Origin: an uncultured Collinsella sp.
GTDB lineage: Bacteria > Actinomycetota > Coriobacteriia > Coriobacteriales > Coriobacteriaceae
Direction: 5' to 3'
DNA: 26,626 nt
Assembly (NCBI GenBank): GCA_958370325.1
Contig: CATXJW010000028.1
Span: 1 to 26,626, forward strand
Part shown: positions 1-6,930 of the stretch, piece after piece
How the letters are laid out: every line of letters starts with the position of its first letter
How positions within the stretch are numbered: position 1 is the stretch's first letter
The notes under the pieces: generated by a model
What the model was told of the DNA's origin: nothing
Databases searched by the model: none
The model's input: only the letters and a program-made list of their open reading frames with translations
Position numbers and translations under genes: made by a program

Positions 1-11
1 TGAAAATATCC

Positions 12-17
12 TACAAT
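12..17 (+). promoter_or_regulatory. possible -10 box (TACAAT) of the abiE operon
   Basis: TACAAT matches the sigma70 -10 consensus at five of six bases and ends 6 bases before the ATG at 24. No Shine-Dalgarno sequence is visible before that ATG, so transcription may start at or very near the start codon, giving a leaderless mRNA. The -35 region would lie outside the window, so only half of the promoter can be judged. Confidence 0.35.
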
Positions 18-23
18 TGCAAC

Positions 24-647
24 ATGAAGTACTTTAGCAACATAACGGCGATAAGCGAGCTTTCCGAGAGCGAGGGCGTGTTCACCACAGCCCAGGCAGC
101 TCGCATGGACATCTCTCGAGATGCGCTGGCACACTCATGCCGTGCGGGTCGTCTTGAGCGGATATGCCACGGCGCCTACCGGATGGCTGGAACACAGCGC
201 CGAGACACCGACGAGCTCAACGCTTTTTGGAAGCTCACCAATCCTTCCCTTTGCGCGTGGGAGAGAAAGCGCCAGTGGGATGGCATTGCCGTGAGCGGTA
301 CGACTGCGGCGAACCTACAGCAAATGGGTGATTTCTATCTGTCCCCCTACAGAATGACCGCACCCATGCGCATCAATACAAGAAGCGAATCCCTTTCTTT
401 TGCAAAGCGCGAGATTGCTGAGCAGGATATCGTTTGGCTCGACGGCCTGCCGGTAACCAAACCCGAGCGCACGCTTGTTGATCTTTGCCTCGATTGCGAG
501 GATCCCTCATTAATTATCGATGCCTATCACGACGCGCTTGGACGTGGGCTCGATACGCAGCGGCTGAAAGAGCTCGTAAAGGAGAACTCTAAAACCGCCA
601 AAAGACGCGAGCTCATGAGGCCTTTGCTGATGGTACTGAACGGGTAA
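24..647 (+). CDS. abiEi: AbiEi-family antitoxin / transcriptional repressor of a type IV toxin-antitoxin pair
   Basis: This 207-aa protein has the layout of AbiEi antitoxins. An N-terminal winged-helix DNA-binding region (about residues 8-60) has the typical pattern 'GVFTTAQAARMDISRDAL' followed by 'RLERICHGAYR'. A C-terminal domain (about 80-205) contains 'GLPVTKPERTLVDLC', a hallmark of the family. AbiEi proteins repress their own operon and counteract the partner nucleotidyltransferase toxin. The toxin gene follows 15 bases downstream on the same strand, the standard antitoxin-first order. There is no ribosome-binding site before the ATG, but a -10-like TACAAT lies just upstream, so the message may be leaderless. 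The family call is firm. Neutralisation of this particular toxin is inferred from gene order. Confidence 0.88.
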   Translation: MKYFSNITAISELSESEGVFTTAQAARMDISRDALAHSCRAGRLERICHGAYRMAGTQRRDTDELNAFWKLTNPSLCAWERKRQWDGIAVSGTTAANLQQMGDFYLSPYRMTAPMRINTRSESLSFAKREIAEQDIVWLDGLPVTKPERTLVDLCLDCEDPSLIIDAYHDALGRGLDTQRLKELVKENSKTAKRRELMRPLLMVLNG

Positions 648-662
648 CGCGAAACGGAGGAC

Positions 663-1553
663 ATGGTGAAGTACAAAACGCCTGCCGCATTGGAGATGGC
701 TGTTAGAAATGCCGCAAGACAGTCGCAGATGGATACCAATCGGGCGATTGTCGGTTTCTACTTTCATCGGCTCCTATGTCGCATTTTTTCAGAAGATGAC
801 TGCTGCTTTGTGCTCAAGGGTGGCCAAAGCGTCCTGGCGCGAACACTCGATGCGCGTGTCACAAGAGATATTGACTTGGTTGCTCAAGAGGAAAGTCTCG
901 AAGATGCTATTGCCGATCTGGTGCAGGCGGCTTCGATTGATCTGGAGGATTTCGTTTCGTTTGTCTTTGATCGTGCAGAGCGGATCAAAGAAGAAGATGA
1001 GTATCGGTGCGGTGCTAAGGTGTGGTTCACCCCCTTTATGGGAACCAAGAAGCTACAGCCAATTTCAATTGACTTGGTAATTGATGAAGTGCGGGGACTT
1101 GAGCCTGAGGTTCTTGCGCCGATCGATCGTTTGAATATCGAGGGGCTCCCAGTCTGCGACTATCGAGTATGCCGAGTGGAGAGCGCCCTTGCAGATAAAT
1201 TGCTCGCAATGATAGAGATGCATGAGGGCCGTGCTTCATCGCGAATCAAGGATATAGTCGACATCTTGGTGTACGCGAGAACTTGCTTCGTCGATGGAGC
1301 TACGCTTGTCGAGAGAGTCGAGAAAGAAGCGTCTGCCCGCAAGGTGGTAATGCCGGAAGAGTTCGTGGCGCCTCTCTGGTGGAAACAAAATGGTTCTGCG
1401 CAGTATGTAAAGATGGCAAGGCAGGCGGGGGTACTTGATCTCGCGGGGAACATTGCTGGGGCAGAAGATATCGTCAATCGGTTGTATGCACCGTGCTTTA
1501 ATCATTCGGCGAATATGCGCAAATGGAATCCTCAGACCACGGGATGGGAATAG
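663..1553 (+). CDS. abiEii: AbiEii-family nucleotidyltransferase toxin
   Basis: This 296-aa protein belongs to the AbiEii/AbiGii nucleotidyltransferase-like toxins (DUF1814 type). The signature is at residues 52-72: 'KGG' followed by 'RVTRDIDL', whose two aspartates (D69, D71) are the expected metal ligands of a DNA polymerase beta-type nucleotidyltransferase. A later conserved block, 'ALADKLLAMIEMHEGRASSR' (about 175-194), matches the helical part of the family. AbiEii toxins arrest growth and can give abortive infection of phage. The gene follows the AbiEi antitoxin directly. A GGAGG lies at 656-660, only 2 bases before the ATG at 663. The next codon, GTG at 666, has a better 5-base spacing and may be the true start, which would remove one residue. 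The pair sits at the edge of a defence-gene cluster. Confidence 0.9.
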   Translation: MVKYKTPAALEMAVRNAARQSQMDTNRAIVGFYFHRLLCRIFSEDDCCFVLKGGQSVLARTLDARVTRDIDLVAQEESLEDAIADLVQAASIDLEDFVSFVFDRAERIKEEDEYRCGAKVWFTPFMGTKKLQPISIDLVIDEVRGLEPEVLAPIDRLNIEGLPVCDYRVCRVESALADKLLAMIEMHEGRASSRIKDIVDILVYARTCFVDGATLVERVEKEASARKVVMPEEFVAPLWWKQNGSAQYVKMARQAGVLDLAGNIAGAEDIVNRLYAPCFNHSANMRKWNPQTTGWE

Positions 1554-1562
1554 TCTAGCTAG

Positions 1563-1601
1563 TTAAGCCGGCGGCAGGATTAGTTCCTGTCGCCGGCTTA
1601 A
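1563..1601. terminator. strong hairpin between convergent genes, probable bidirectional terminator
   Basis: A 17-bp stem (1563-1579 with 1585-1601, one G-U pair) encloses the 5-base loop TTAGT. It lies 9 bases past the abiEii stop and 21 bases from the stop of the convergent minus-strand gene. The T-tract is weak on the plus side (GTCGTTTCT), so termination strength is inferred mainly from the very stable stem and its position. Confidence 0.7.
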
Positions 1602-1622
1602 GTCGTTTCTACTGCCTATGTG

Positions 1623-3062
1623 CTACTCGCAGATTTGGTCGAGCACCTCGGTGATTGTTTTCTTTGCGGCTTCGAGGCCGCGCTGGGCTTGGGCGACAGC
1701 AGCCTCGGCTTGTTTCTTCGCCCTTACGACCTCGGCAAAGTGATTGATGGACTCGCTGTACTCGCGCGTGCGCGGGTCGAGCGCCGGCGGGACTTCAATC
1801 TCGAACAGGTCGGAGGGGCGGATGGCACGGATGCTGGCTGCTTCAGTCAATGCCTGAATCAACTGCGCCCCATGGCCTTCTGTGAGGTAACCAACGATTA
1901 TCTCCGAAAACACCACGCGCTCATCTTCGGTCATCGTTTGGAATGACGGACGAATGACGGTGGTGTTATGAGAGGCAACCAGATGCTGCTTCGCGTCATC
2001 GGCGCTGACGACGAGCAGGTTGGACGCGCCGTATCGACCCAGCATGCGTGGCATGACGATATCTCCAGCACGGAGCTCATAGCGATCGAGAACGCTGGGA
2101 TCCACCTTCGCGATTCTTGAGTCCGAACCTTTTGCACTCTCTACAGCGTCTGCAGGCAGAAGGTTGCCGTCTTGAAAATCCTGAGACGAGATGCGGCGTA
2201 CCTCGACTGCATCAATGTCGTTCGACGTGGTGCTCTCGCGGGGCATAAAAGGTGCTACGCGCGTAAAAGTGTCACCGAGCGTGGCTCTGTAGTTTCGGGT
2301 GAGGCTGATAAGGCTGATTTTGCTTTTTGACAGAGCTGCGCGATGCAGGAGTAGCTCACGCGTGGCAAAAGTGGTCGTTTCGATAGGCGTCGACCTGGGC
2401 GTATTTGTATTAATACGGGACCAGTCGGGGGAGACAGTAAGGGTGATATCTGAATAATACGATGTTTTGGCCACATATCGAAAACGCAGTCCGGTTTCAA
2501 TTACGCTGCGGAATGCAACGCTGCGATTTCCCGAAGACAGTATGAGGAGTGCGCATGTCATGTGGGGTCTGGGCTCGGAAAGTGGCAAATAAACGACGCT
2601 CTCGATGAGTCCTTCACGTATCAGGATCGTGCGCGCTTGCTCGGCTTTATCAAGTAGGTCGGTGGGCAGCACTACGGCTGCACGAGTGCGATTTGAAAGG
2701 GCGAGCGCGTACAGACACCAAATAAAGGGACCCCAGTCGCAAAAATCGAGGTAGCCGGGCTCTAGGTAATCGATCAAGGCGGCGCACTCTTTTTCGATGC
2801 CGTGCTTGTCGGCACGGTAATACCCCGATGCGTCGATAAACACCGGCGCTGTATCGTCATTGTCCGTGTTCTGTTTGCCGGGCTCAAGCTCGCAAATGAT
2901 AGGCACGCCGTTGCCGTTCAGGCTGAAGCATTCGCGAAGTGCCTCGCAGTCAACGGTGCCGGGCAGGCGGACGGTGAGTAGACGACTGTCTTGTTCCAAA
3001 TTAAGCGCGCGCGAGAGGGCGGCGGCGGTGAGACGTGGCAACGATGAGGTAGTTTCGCGCAT
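1623..3062 (-). CDS. degenerate type I methylase (HsdM-like) segment joined to one HsdS-like target-recognition segment
   Basis: This 479-aa protein appears to combine pieces of two type I restriction subunits. Residues about 105-180 resemble the C-terminal part of an HsdM N6-adenine methylase core: 'RAAVVLPTDLL', then a helix, then 'GLIESVVYLPLSE' and a hydrophobic 'CALLILSSGN'. The S-adenosylmethionine-binding motif and NPPY/F catalytic motif are missing; 'CDWGPF' stands roughly where NPPF is expected. Residues about 285-425 resemble an HsdS target-recognition domain ('LRAGDIVMPR', 'LVASHNTTVIRP', 'DLFEIEVP'). Residues 438-475 form a charged, Ala-rich helix like HsdS spacer helices. No HsdR and no complete HsdM lie nearby. 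It may be a DNA-binding protein derived from a methylase or a decayed system; methylation activity is unlikely. A GAAAGGG lies 8 bases before the ATG. Confidence 0.6.
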   Translation of the reverse strand: MRETTSSLPRLTAAALSRALNLEQDSRLLTVRLPGTVDCEALRECFSLNGNGVPIICELEPGKQNTDNDDTAPVFIDASGYYRADKHGIEKECAALIDYLEPGYLDFCDWGPFIWCLYALALSNRTRAAVVLPTDLLDKAEQARTILIREGLIESVVYLPLSEPRPHMTCALLILSSGNRSVAFRSVIETGLRFRYVAKTSYYSDITLTVSPDWSRINTNTPRSTPIETTTFATRELLLHRAALSKSKISLISLTRNYRATLGDTFTRVAPFMPRESTTSNDIDAVEVRRISSQDFQDGNLLPADAVESAKGSDSRIAKVDPSVLDRYELRAGDIVMPRMLGRYGASNLLVVSADDAKQHLVASHNTTVIRPSFQTMTEDERVVFSEIIVGYLTEGHGAQLIQALTEAASIRAIRPSDLFEIEVPPALDPRTREYSESINHFAEVVRAKKQAEAAVAQAQRGLEAAKKTITEVLDQICE

Positions 3063-3092
3063 GTATAGGGCCCTTTCTTCTTACTGGGTTAC

Positions 3093-3101
3093 ATATTAGC
3101 A
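3093..3101 (-). promoter_or_regulatory. possible extended -10 promoter of the HsdM/S-like gene
   Basis: Read on the minus strand this is TGCTAATAT, an extended -10 (TGn plus TAATAT). It lies about 30 bases upstream of the ATG at 3062, inside an AT-rich stretch. No convincing -35 is present, which is tolerated for extended -10 promoters. Confidence 0.4.
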
Positions 3102-3292
3102 GAAAAATTTGAAAATTTCTAATGACGAGAACAGCAGACTGTGTTATCATCGAGGCAATCCAAAACCAACTCAATACCAACTGCTTGATGCAACTGCCAT
3201 ATAGCCTTTAAGCAAACTACGCTATCGAGCAGGGCGATTTCTCTCACCAAACTGCAGGTTAGGTCAATAATCATCGCCTATGCCTCAGAACA

Positions 3293-3307
3293 TTCTAGAG
3301 CCTAGAA
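3293..3307. promoter_or_regulatory. short perfect inverted repeat upstream of the unknown/TraG-like gene pair
   Basis: TTCTAG-AGC-CTAGAA is a perfect 6-bp dyad with a 3-base centre, 45 bases before the ATG at 3353. It could be an operator for a small regulator. Nothing else was recognised in the gap 3063-3352 apart from the minus-strand -10 motif. Confidence 0.3.
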
Positions 3308-3352
3308 CAGACTTCCCGACAATCATCTGCAACCGGACAGGAAGAAGCGTCC

Positions 3353-4270
3353 ATGAAGAATAAAGACGACATTTACGAGGCATTCCTCAATGCGATCGAC
3401 GAAGATCTCCGCAGCATGTGCAAAAAGAACGTGAAGGCAGAGAAGCCGTTTCCGTATCCGTACTGCGGTGAGAAGAACATCGAGCGTCTGGCTAAGACGC
3501 TTGTTGGCGTGCTGGAAAAGCGCTCGCCCGATATTCCCGGGTTGGTGCCCGAGCAGTATCGAGACGATGTGCACGAGGCCCGCGAGCTTTTGGCCGCGGC
3601 GGCGCTCGCTTTGCTGTCGCTGTATTTTTCCCAGCGCGATAACTGCGCGCCCGGCATGGCCATCTTGATTGGCATGTTTGAGCACGGAAGCAATCCGCGC
3701 TTTAAATCGAGTGGCGTGCTCATGTTTGAGCAGGTTACGACAGGTATGAAGTATTCGTCCAAAAAAGGAGGGCATATTCCGTCTCGCTTTGTGCGAAATA
3801 CCGACTGCAAAAGACCCAGCGACCATGTGCATCGCGATGGATCGCATGGCTTTACGGCGGACGAAGATGATGCCGTCATGTTTTTCGAACGTTACCGCAT
3901 GATTCAACAGCGCGTGCATAACGACAGTCCGCGTTTCAACTTTGAGCTATGCGTCAAACGCCCGTTTGAGGCGCTTTCGGACAATCGACAGAACTTTTAT
4001 TGCATGGAGGAAAAGATGGAAATCGATTTGGCAACTAAGGTGCAGGAGCTCCGGGACCGCTACGCTCTCAACTACGCTCAGGCCAAGGGGTATGACCTGC
4101 TCGATAAGCTGATGATCGAGTCACTGCTTGCGTATCTGCGCGACGGGACGGTTTCAACCGCGGCACGTGAGAGCTATGTGGCGCAAACCGAGCGCCTGAT
4201 TGACGGCGTGGTCAAGTTGCCGTGCGCGGCGAACCCCAAGGAGGGCGCAGACGTCGACCGTATTTCCTAG
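3353..4270 (+). CDS. unknown 305-aa protein, upstream partner of a TraG-like ATPase
   Basis: I do not recognise this family. The protein looks soluble, with no signal peptide. Residues 1-60 are charged and contain 'PFPYPYCGEKN'. Residues about 80-110 form an Ala/Leu-rich helix. The centre, about 125-175, is basic and rich in Gly, His and Ser. Residues about 222-285 form a helical tail. An internal GGAGG and ATG at 4016 (residue 222) lie in frame, so the helical tail (about 84 residues) could also be made as a separate product. AGGAAG is 8 bases before the ATG at 3353. The stop is 38 bases before the TraG/VirD4-like gene, so the two are probably one operon and may act together on DNA, but no function can be assigned from sequence. 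Confidence 0.75.
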   Translation: MKNKDDIYEAFLNAIDEDLRSMCKKNVKAEKPFPYPYCGEKNIERLAKTLVGVLEKRSPDIPGLVPEQYRDDVHEARELLAAAALALLSLYFSQRDNCAPGMAILIGMFEHGSNPRFKSSGVLMFEQVTTGMKYSSKKGGHIPSRFVRNTDCKRPSDHVHRDGSHGFTADEDDAVMFFERYRMIQQRVHNDSPRFNFELCVKRPFEALSDNRQNFYCMEEKMEIDLATKVQELRDRYALNYAQAKGYDLLDKLMIESLLAYLRDGTVSTAARESYVAQTERLIDGVVKLPCAANPKEGADVDRIS

Positions 4271-4308
4271 CAACTAAGCAGATCTTTTGACAAGAAAGGG
4301 GCCGTGAT

Positions 4309-5793
4309 ATGTCGGTCATTAAGATGTACGGCTACGAGGCCGCGCAGCAAACGGAGTATCAAACCAAGAAGTGGGCGACCAGGGAGGAAATGCAGACGCT
4401 GTCATCCGGCGACGAGCAGCGCGATGTGATCTTGGCGCATGATGCCACGGTGGCTTTCTACGAGGGCGACAAGCACTGGGAGACGAGTGTATCCAACAAT
4501 GTGTTTGCCTTTGGCGGGACCGGCAGCGGCAAAACAGCAAGTTTCATTTTGCCCAACCTGCTCAATCACCACGAGTGCTGCTATGTGGTCACAGACACCA
4601 AGGGCGAGCTGCTGCGCCGTACGGGGAAGGGCTTTGAAGAGGACGGTTACGAGGTAACGGTTCTCGACACCATCAATCCCGAGCAGTCGTCCGGGTACGA
4701 TCCCCTGCGCTACGTGATGGATGTCGAGGATATCCCCACCACGGTGGCGTCAATCATGGAAGGGGTCGATCCTGACAGGCGTAGCTTTAGGGCCGATCCG
4801 TTTTGGGACAACGCAAACGATCTACTGCTCCGGGCGATTGTTGGAATCCTGTTCCTCTTGGAGTGCCTTGCCGGCACACTTGCGCCGAGTGGGAACCCCG
4901 CAGCTCCGCGCCGCTACCTTAAGATGAACAACGTCTTTAAGCTGGCCGCGCTCATCAAGGTTACGGGAGATGGCGAGGGCCGATTCCCGTTGGACTACCT
5001 TGTGGAGCAGGTGGAGTCCAAGGAATTTCTTGGCAAGTATGAGTCAGCAAACGCTGATCTGTATGGCGTTGAGCAGTATCGCGATTTTCGAGGTGCGGCA
5101 GATAGGACGCTTAAGAGTATTCTGATCACACTCAATGCGACCATCTCGCGGCTTAAAACTCCCCAGCTCATGCGCATCTACGAGAAAGATGAGATGCGCC
5201 TTGACCGTATCGACGAGGGCAAGCGCGTAATCGATCTTAAGGTGAGCGACAACGACTCGACCAATGCGTGGCTAGCGAACGTTGCCCTTAAGCAGCTGTT
5301 TAACCTGGCCCAGCGCCGTGCCGATGCCAGTCCCAGCGGGCATTTGCAGCGCCGCGTGCAGTTTATTCTGGACGAGTTCCCCAATGTTGGCCGCATCCCC
5401 GATTTTGAGCGGAGCATTGCGACCGTGCGCAGCCGTGGCATTAGCTTTTTGATGTGCGCGCAGTCGCTGAGCCAGCTCGATGGCGTGTATGGCGAAGCCA
5501 CAGCGCATACCATCCTCGACAACTGCGACAGCTTGATCTATATGGGCGGTGGCAGCAACATCGCGACGCAGAACTACATAAGCGAGCTGTGTGGCGAGTC
5601 GGTTTTGGGCACCAACTATGTGGGTGCCGAGCGCACTGCCGTCGATGTGCGCGGTTGCGTGATAACCCCGGGCGAGGTGGGGCTTATGCCGCGCACCGAC
5701 TGCCTGGTCAAAGTGTCTGGCATGCGCCCATTCCGTGCCAAGAAGTACTTTTGCGACGACCATCCCAATGCAGCTAAGTGGCTAAGGGATTAA
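4309..5793 (+). CDS. VirD4/TraG-family coupling-protein ATPase lacking the membrane anchor
   Basis: This 494-aa protein is the cytoplasmic motor part of a type IV coupling protein. Walker A is 'GGTGSGKT' (residues 69-76), followed by 'VVTDTKGELLRRTG' (93-106), a family hallmark. Walker B is 'FILDEFPNVG' (352-361, D355/E356), and 'RSRGISFLMCAQSLSQL' is the glutamine-containing sensor motif. Coupling proteins are hexameric ATPases that feed relaxase-bound DNA into a type IV secretion channel. They normally carry two N-terminal membrane helices; this one starts with a soluble stretch, so it is either an unanchored variant or repurposed. No relaxase, VirB4 or other transfer gene occurs in the window. 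GAAAGGGG precedes the ATG. A terminator-like hairpin follows. The ATPase family call is very firm; a role in conjugation is doubtful. Confidence 0.9.
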   Translation: MSVIKMYGYEAAQQTEYQTKKWATREEMQTLSSGDEQRDVILAHDATVAFYEGDKHWETSVSNNVFAFGGTGSGKTASFILPNLLNHHECCYVVTDTKGELLRRTGKGFEEDGYEVTVLDTINPEQSSGYDPLRYVMDVEDIPTTVASIMEGVDPDRRSFRADPFWDNANDLLLRAIVGILFLLECLAGTLAPSGNPAAPRRYLKMNNVFKLAALIKVTGDGEGRFPLDYLVEQVESKEFLGKYESANADLYGVEQYRDFRGAADRTLKSILITLNATISRLKTPQLMRIYEKDEMRLDRIDEGKRVIDLKVSDNDSTNAWLANVALKQLFNLAQRRADASPSGHLQRRVQFILDEFPNVGRIPDFERSIATVRSRGISFLMCAQSLSQLDGVYGEATAHTILDNCDSLIYMGGGSNIATQNYISELCGESVLGTNYVGAERTAVDVRGCVITPGEVGLMPRTDCLVKVSGMRPFRAKKYFCDDHPNAAKWLRD

Positions 5794-5831
5794 CCCTTGC
5801 AGCTTTGTGTATCCCATCTTGCATGTTTTGT

Positions 5832-5873
5832 CGCACGGCTTTCGTTAGCCGTAAGCCGTGCGGTCCAGTTTTT
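5832..5873 (+). terminator. intrinsic terminator after the TraG-like gene
   Basis: A 10-bp stem (5832-5841 with 5853-5862, built on CGCACGGCTT) has an 11-base loop and is followed by a five-T run at 5869-5873. It lies 39 bases past the TraG-like stop and before the ClpP-like gene, which separates the two transcription units or attenuates read-through. Confidence 0.65.
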
Positions 5874-5908
5874 GCCTCCTTACCGATTCTGTTTAGAAGG
5901 GAATTGCC

Positions 5909-6511
5909 ATGTCCGTTATGTATCGTGAGCCCAGCATCATCAAGAAGTCCAAGGACGGCCGCGTCGCCGCCGTCGATATGGCAAGCGAGCTGCTTAACAG
6001 CCGCGTGCTGCTGCTGGAGGGCGAGGTCAACGATGTGACCTGCAACGGTCTCATTAAGTCCATGCTGGTCCTGGAACATCAAAGCGCGACCGAGCCCATC
6101 ACCCTTATCATCAACAGCCCGGGTGGCAGCGTTACGGCGGGGCTGGCGCTCATTGACACCATGCAGTCGCTCGACTGCCCCGTGATCACGGTGGGCGAGG
6201 GCGTCGTGGCCTCGATGGCCGCGGTGATCTTGGCCTGCGGCGATCACCGCCAGGTGTACCGCCACACGCAGGTGCTTATTCACCAGCTGATGGGCGGCAC
6301 GGGCATGGCGCAGCAGACCGATATCGAGATTGTGGCCCAGCATACAGCGGCCATGCGCACCGAGCTGGACGAGCTGCTGGCCGAGCACGGCAGCCTGAGC
6401 GCCCAGGAGTTCCACGAGCTCACCGAGCGTGACTGCTGGTGCAACGCCAAGCGCGCTTTGGAGCTGGGCCTGGTGGACGAGGTGGTTGCACCCAGCAAGA
6501 AGGCGCTGTAG
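5909..6511 (+). CDS. clpP: ClpP-family serine protease subunit (accessory paralogue)
   Basis: This 200-aa protein has the length and signature motifs of ClpP, the barrel-shaped protease that degrades proteins unfolded by ClpX or ClpC. 'SPGGSVTAGLA' (70-80) forms the oxyanion strand, and the nucleophile is Ser102 in 'VASMAAVILACG'. His125 lies in 'IHQLMGG' and Asp175 in 'TERDCWCNA', so the triad is complete. Hydrophobic-pocket and handle-helix features are recognisable ('AQQTDIEIVAQ'). No ClpX or tig gene lies beside it, unlike the usual housekeeping locus, and the neighbours are mobile or defence-type genes, so it is probably an extra paralogue. AGAAGGG precedes the ATG. A ClpP-like phage prohead protease is less likely because the triad and Clp-specific motifs are canonical and no phage structural gene is present. 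Confidence 0.92.
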   Translation: MSVMYREPSIIKKSKDGRVAAVDMASELLNSRVLLLEGEVNDVTCNGLIKSMLVLEHQSATEPITLIINSPGGSVTAGLALIDTMQSLDCPVITVGEGVVASMAAVILACGDHRQVYRHTQVLIHQLMGGTGMAQQTDIEIVAQHTAAMRTELDELLAEHGSLSAQEFHELTERDCWCNAKRALELGLVDEVVAPSKKAL

Positions 6512-6597
6512 GGCACTGGGTCCTATTTTGGGCGCAATCCGTATCAAAATGCGGCTTTAGAAGCGCCTATCTAGGCCCTGACGGGCGATTCCTTTGT

Positions 6598-6718
6598 TAA
6601 GTGAGTCGACTTTTTGAGGTTATCCGACCACACGGAAAGGCAACGACTTTGTGACCTGCACTTTAAATGACAAGACCGCGGTGTGTGCTCGAGGGTTTTG
6701 AAAAAGTCTACTCACTTA
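6598..6718. repeat. 121-bp non-coding element with 18-bp terminal inverted repeats (MITE-like or large hairpin)
   Basis: The left end TAAGTGAGTCGACTTTTT (6598-6615) is the inverted copy of the right end (6701-6718) with one mismatch in 18 bases. The 85 bases between hold no gene. It stands between the ClpP-like gene and the AT-richer restriction-modification block, 20 bases before the small ORF at 6738. A miniature inverted-repeat element, an attachment-type boundary or a structured RNA would each give this pattern. No clear target-site duplication is visible. Confidence 0.55.
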
Positions 6719-6737
6719 GGTTCAGAGGCGAGGGAGG

Positions 6738-6920
6738 TTGCGCGACCGCCCCATAGGCAACGTTTCTACGCAAGCGCACTTTGTGGCGACGCATGCACCG
6801 TATGTAATCCTTAATAAAGCATTGGCTTCTGTTTTGGCTTTAGCGGCAGAGCAAGAATCAGGTCTGTCCAATAAAATGTTCGTTGATATCATTGGAACTG
6901 TTATCAACTTCTTCCATTAG
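6738..6920 (+). CDS. possible 60-aa protein translationally coupled to the HpaII-like endonuclease
   Basis: This open frame starts at TTG 6738 directly after AGGGAGG, with no spacing, or possibly at an internal GTG (6783). It ends at the TAG of 6918-6920, which is part of the AGGAGGG that serves the endonuclease gene 11 bases on. The C-terminal half ('LALAAEQESGLSNKMFVDII') looks protein-like, with a regular helix and a hydrophobic tail. I do not recognise a family, and it lacks the helix-turn-helix of restriction controller proteins. It could be a coupled leader peptide, a decayed 3' end of a former gene, or chance. Confidence 0.35.
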   Translation: MRDRPIGNVSTQAHFVATHAPYVILNKALASVLALAAEQESGLSNKMFVDIIGTVINFFH

Positions 6921-6930
6921 GAGGGATGAC

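Noticed and set aside
5774..6547. 257-codon minus-strand frame opposite the ClpP-like gene
   Set aside because: The plus strand holds an intact ClpP with its full triad; the minus frame is composition-driven.
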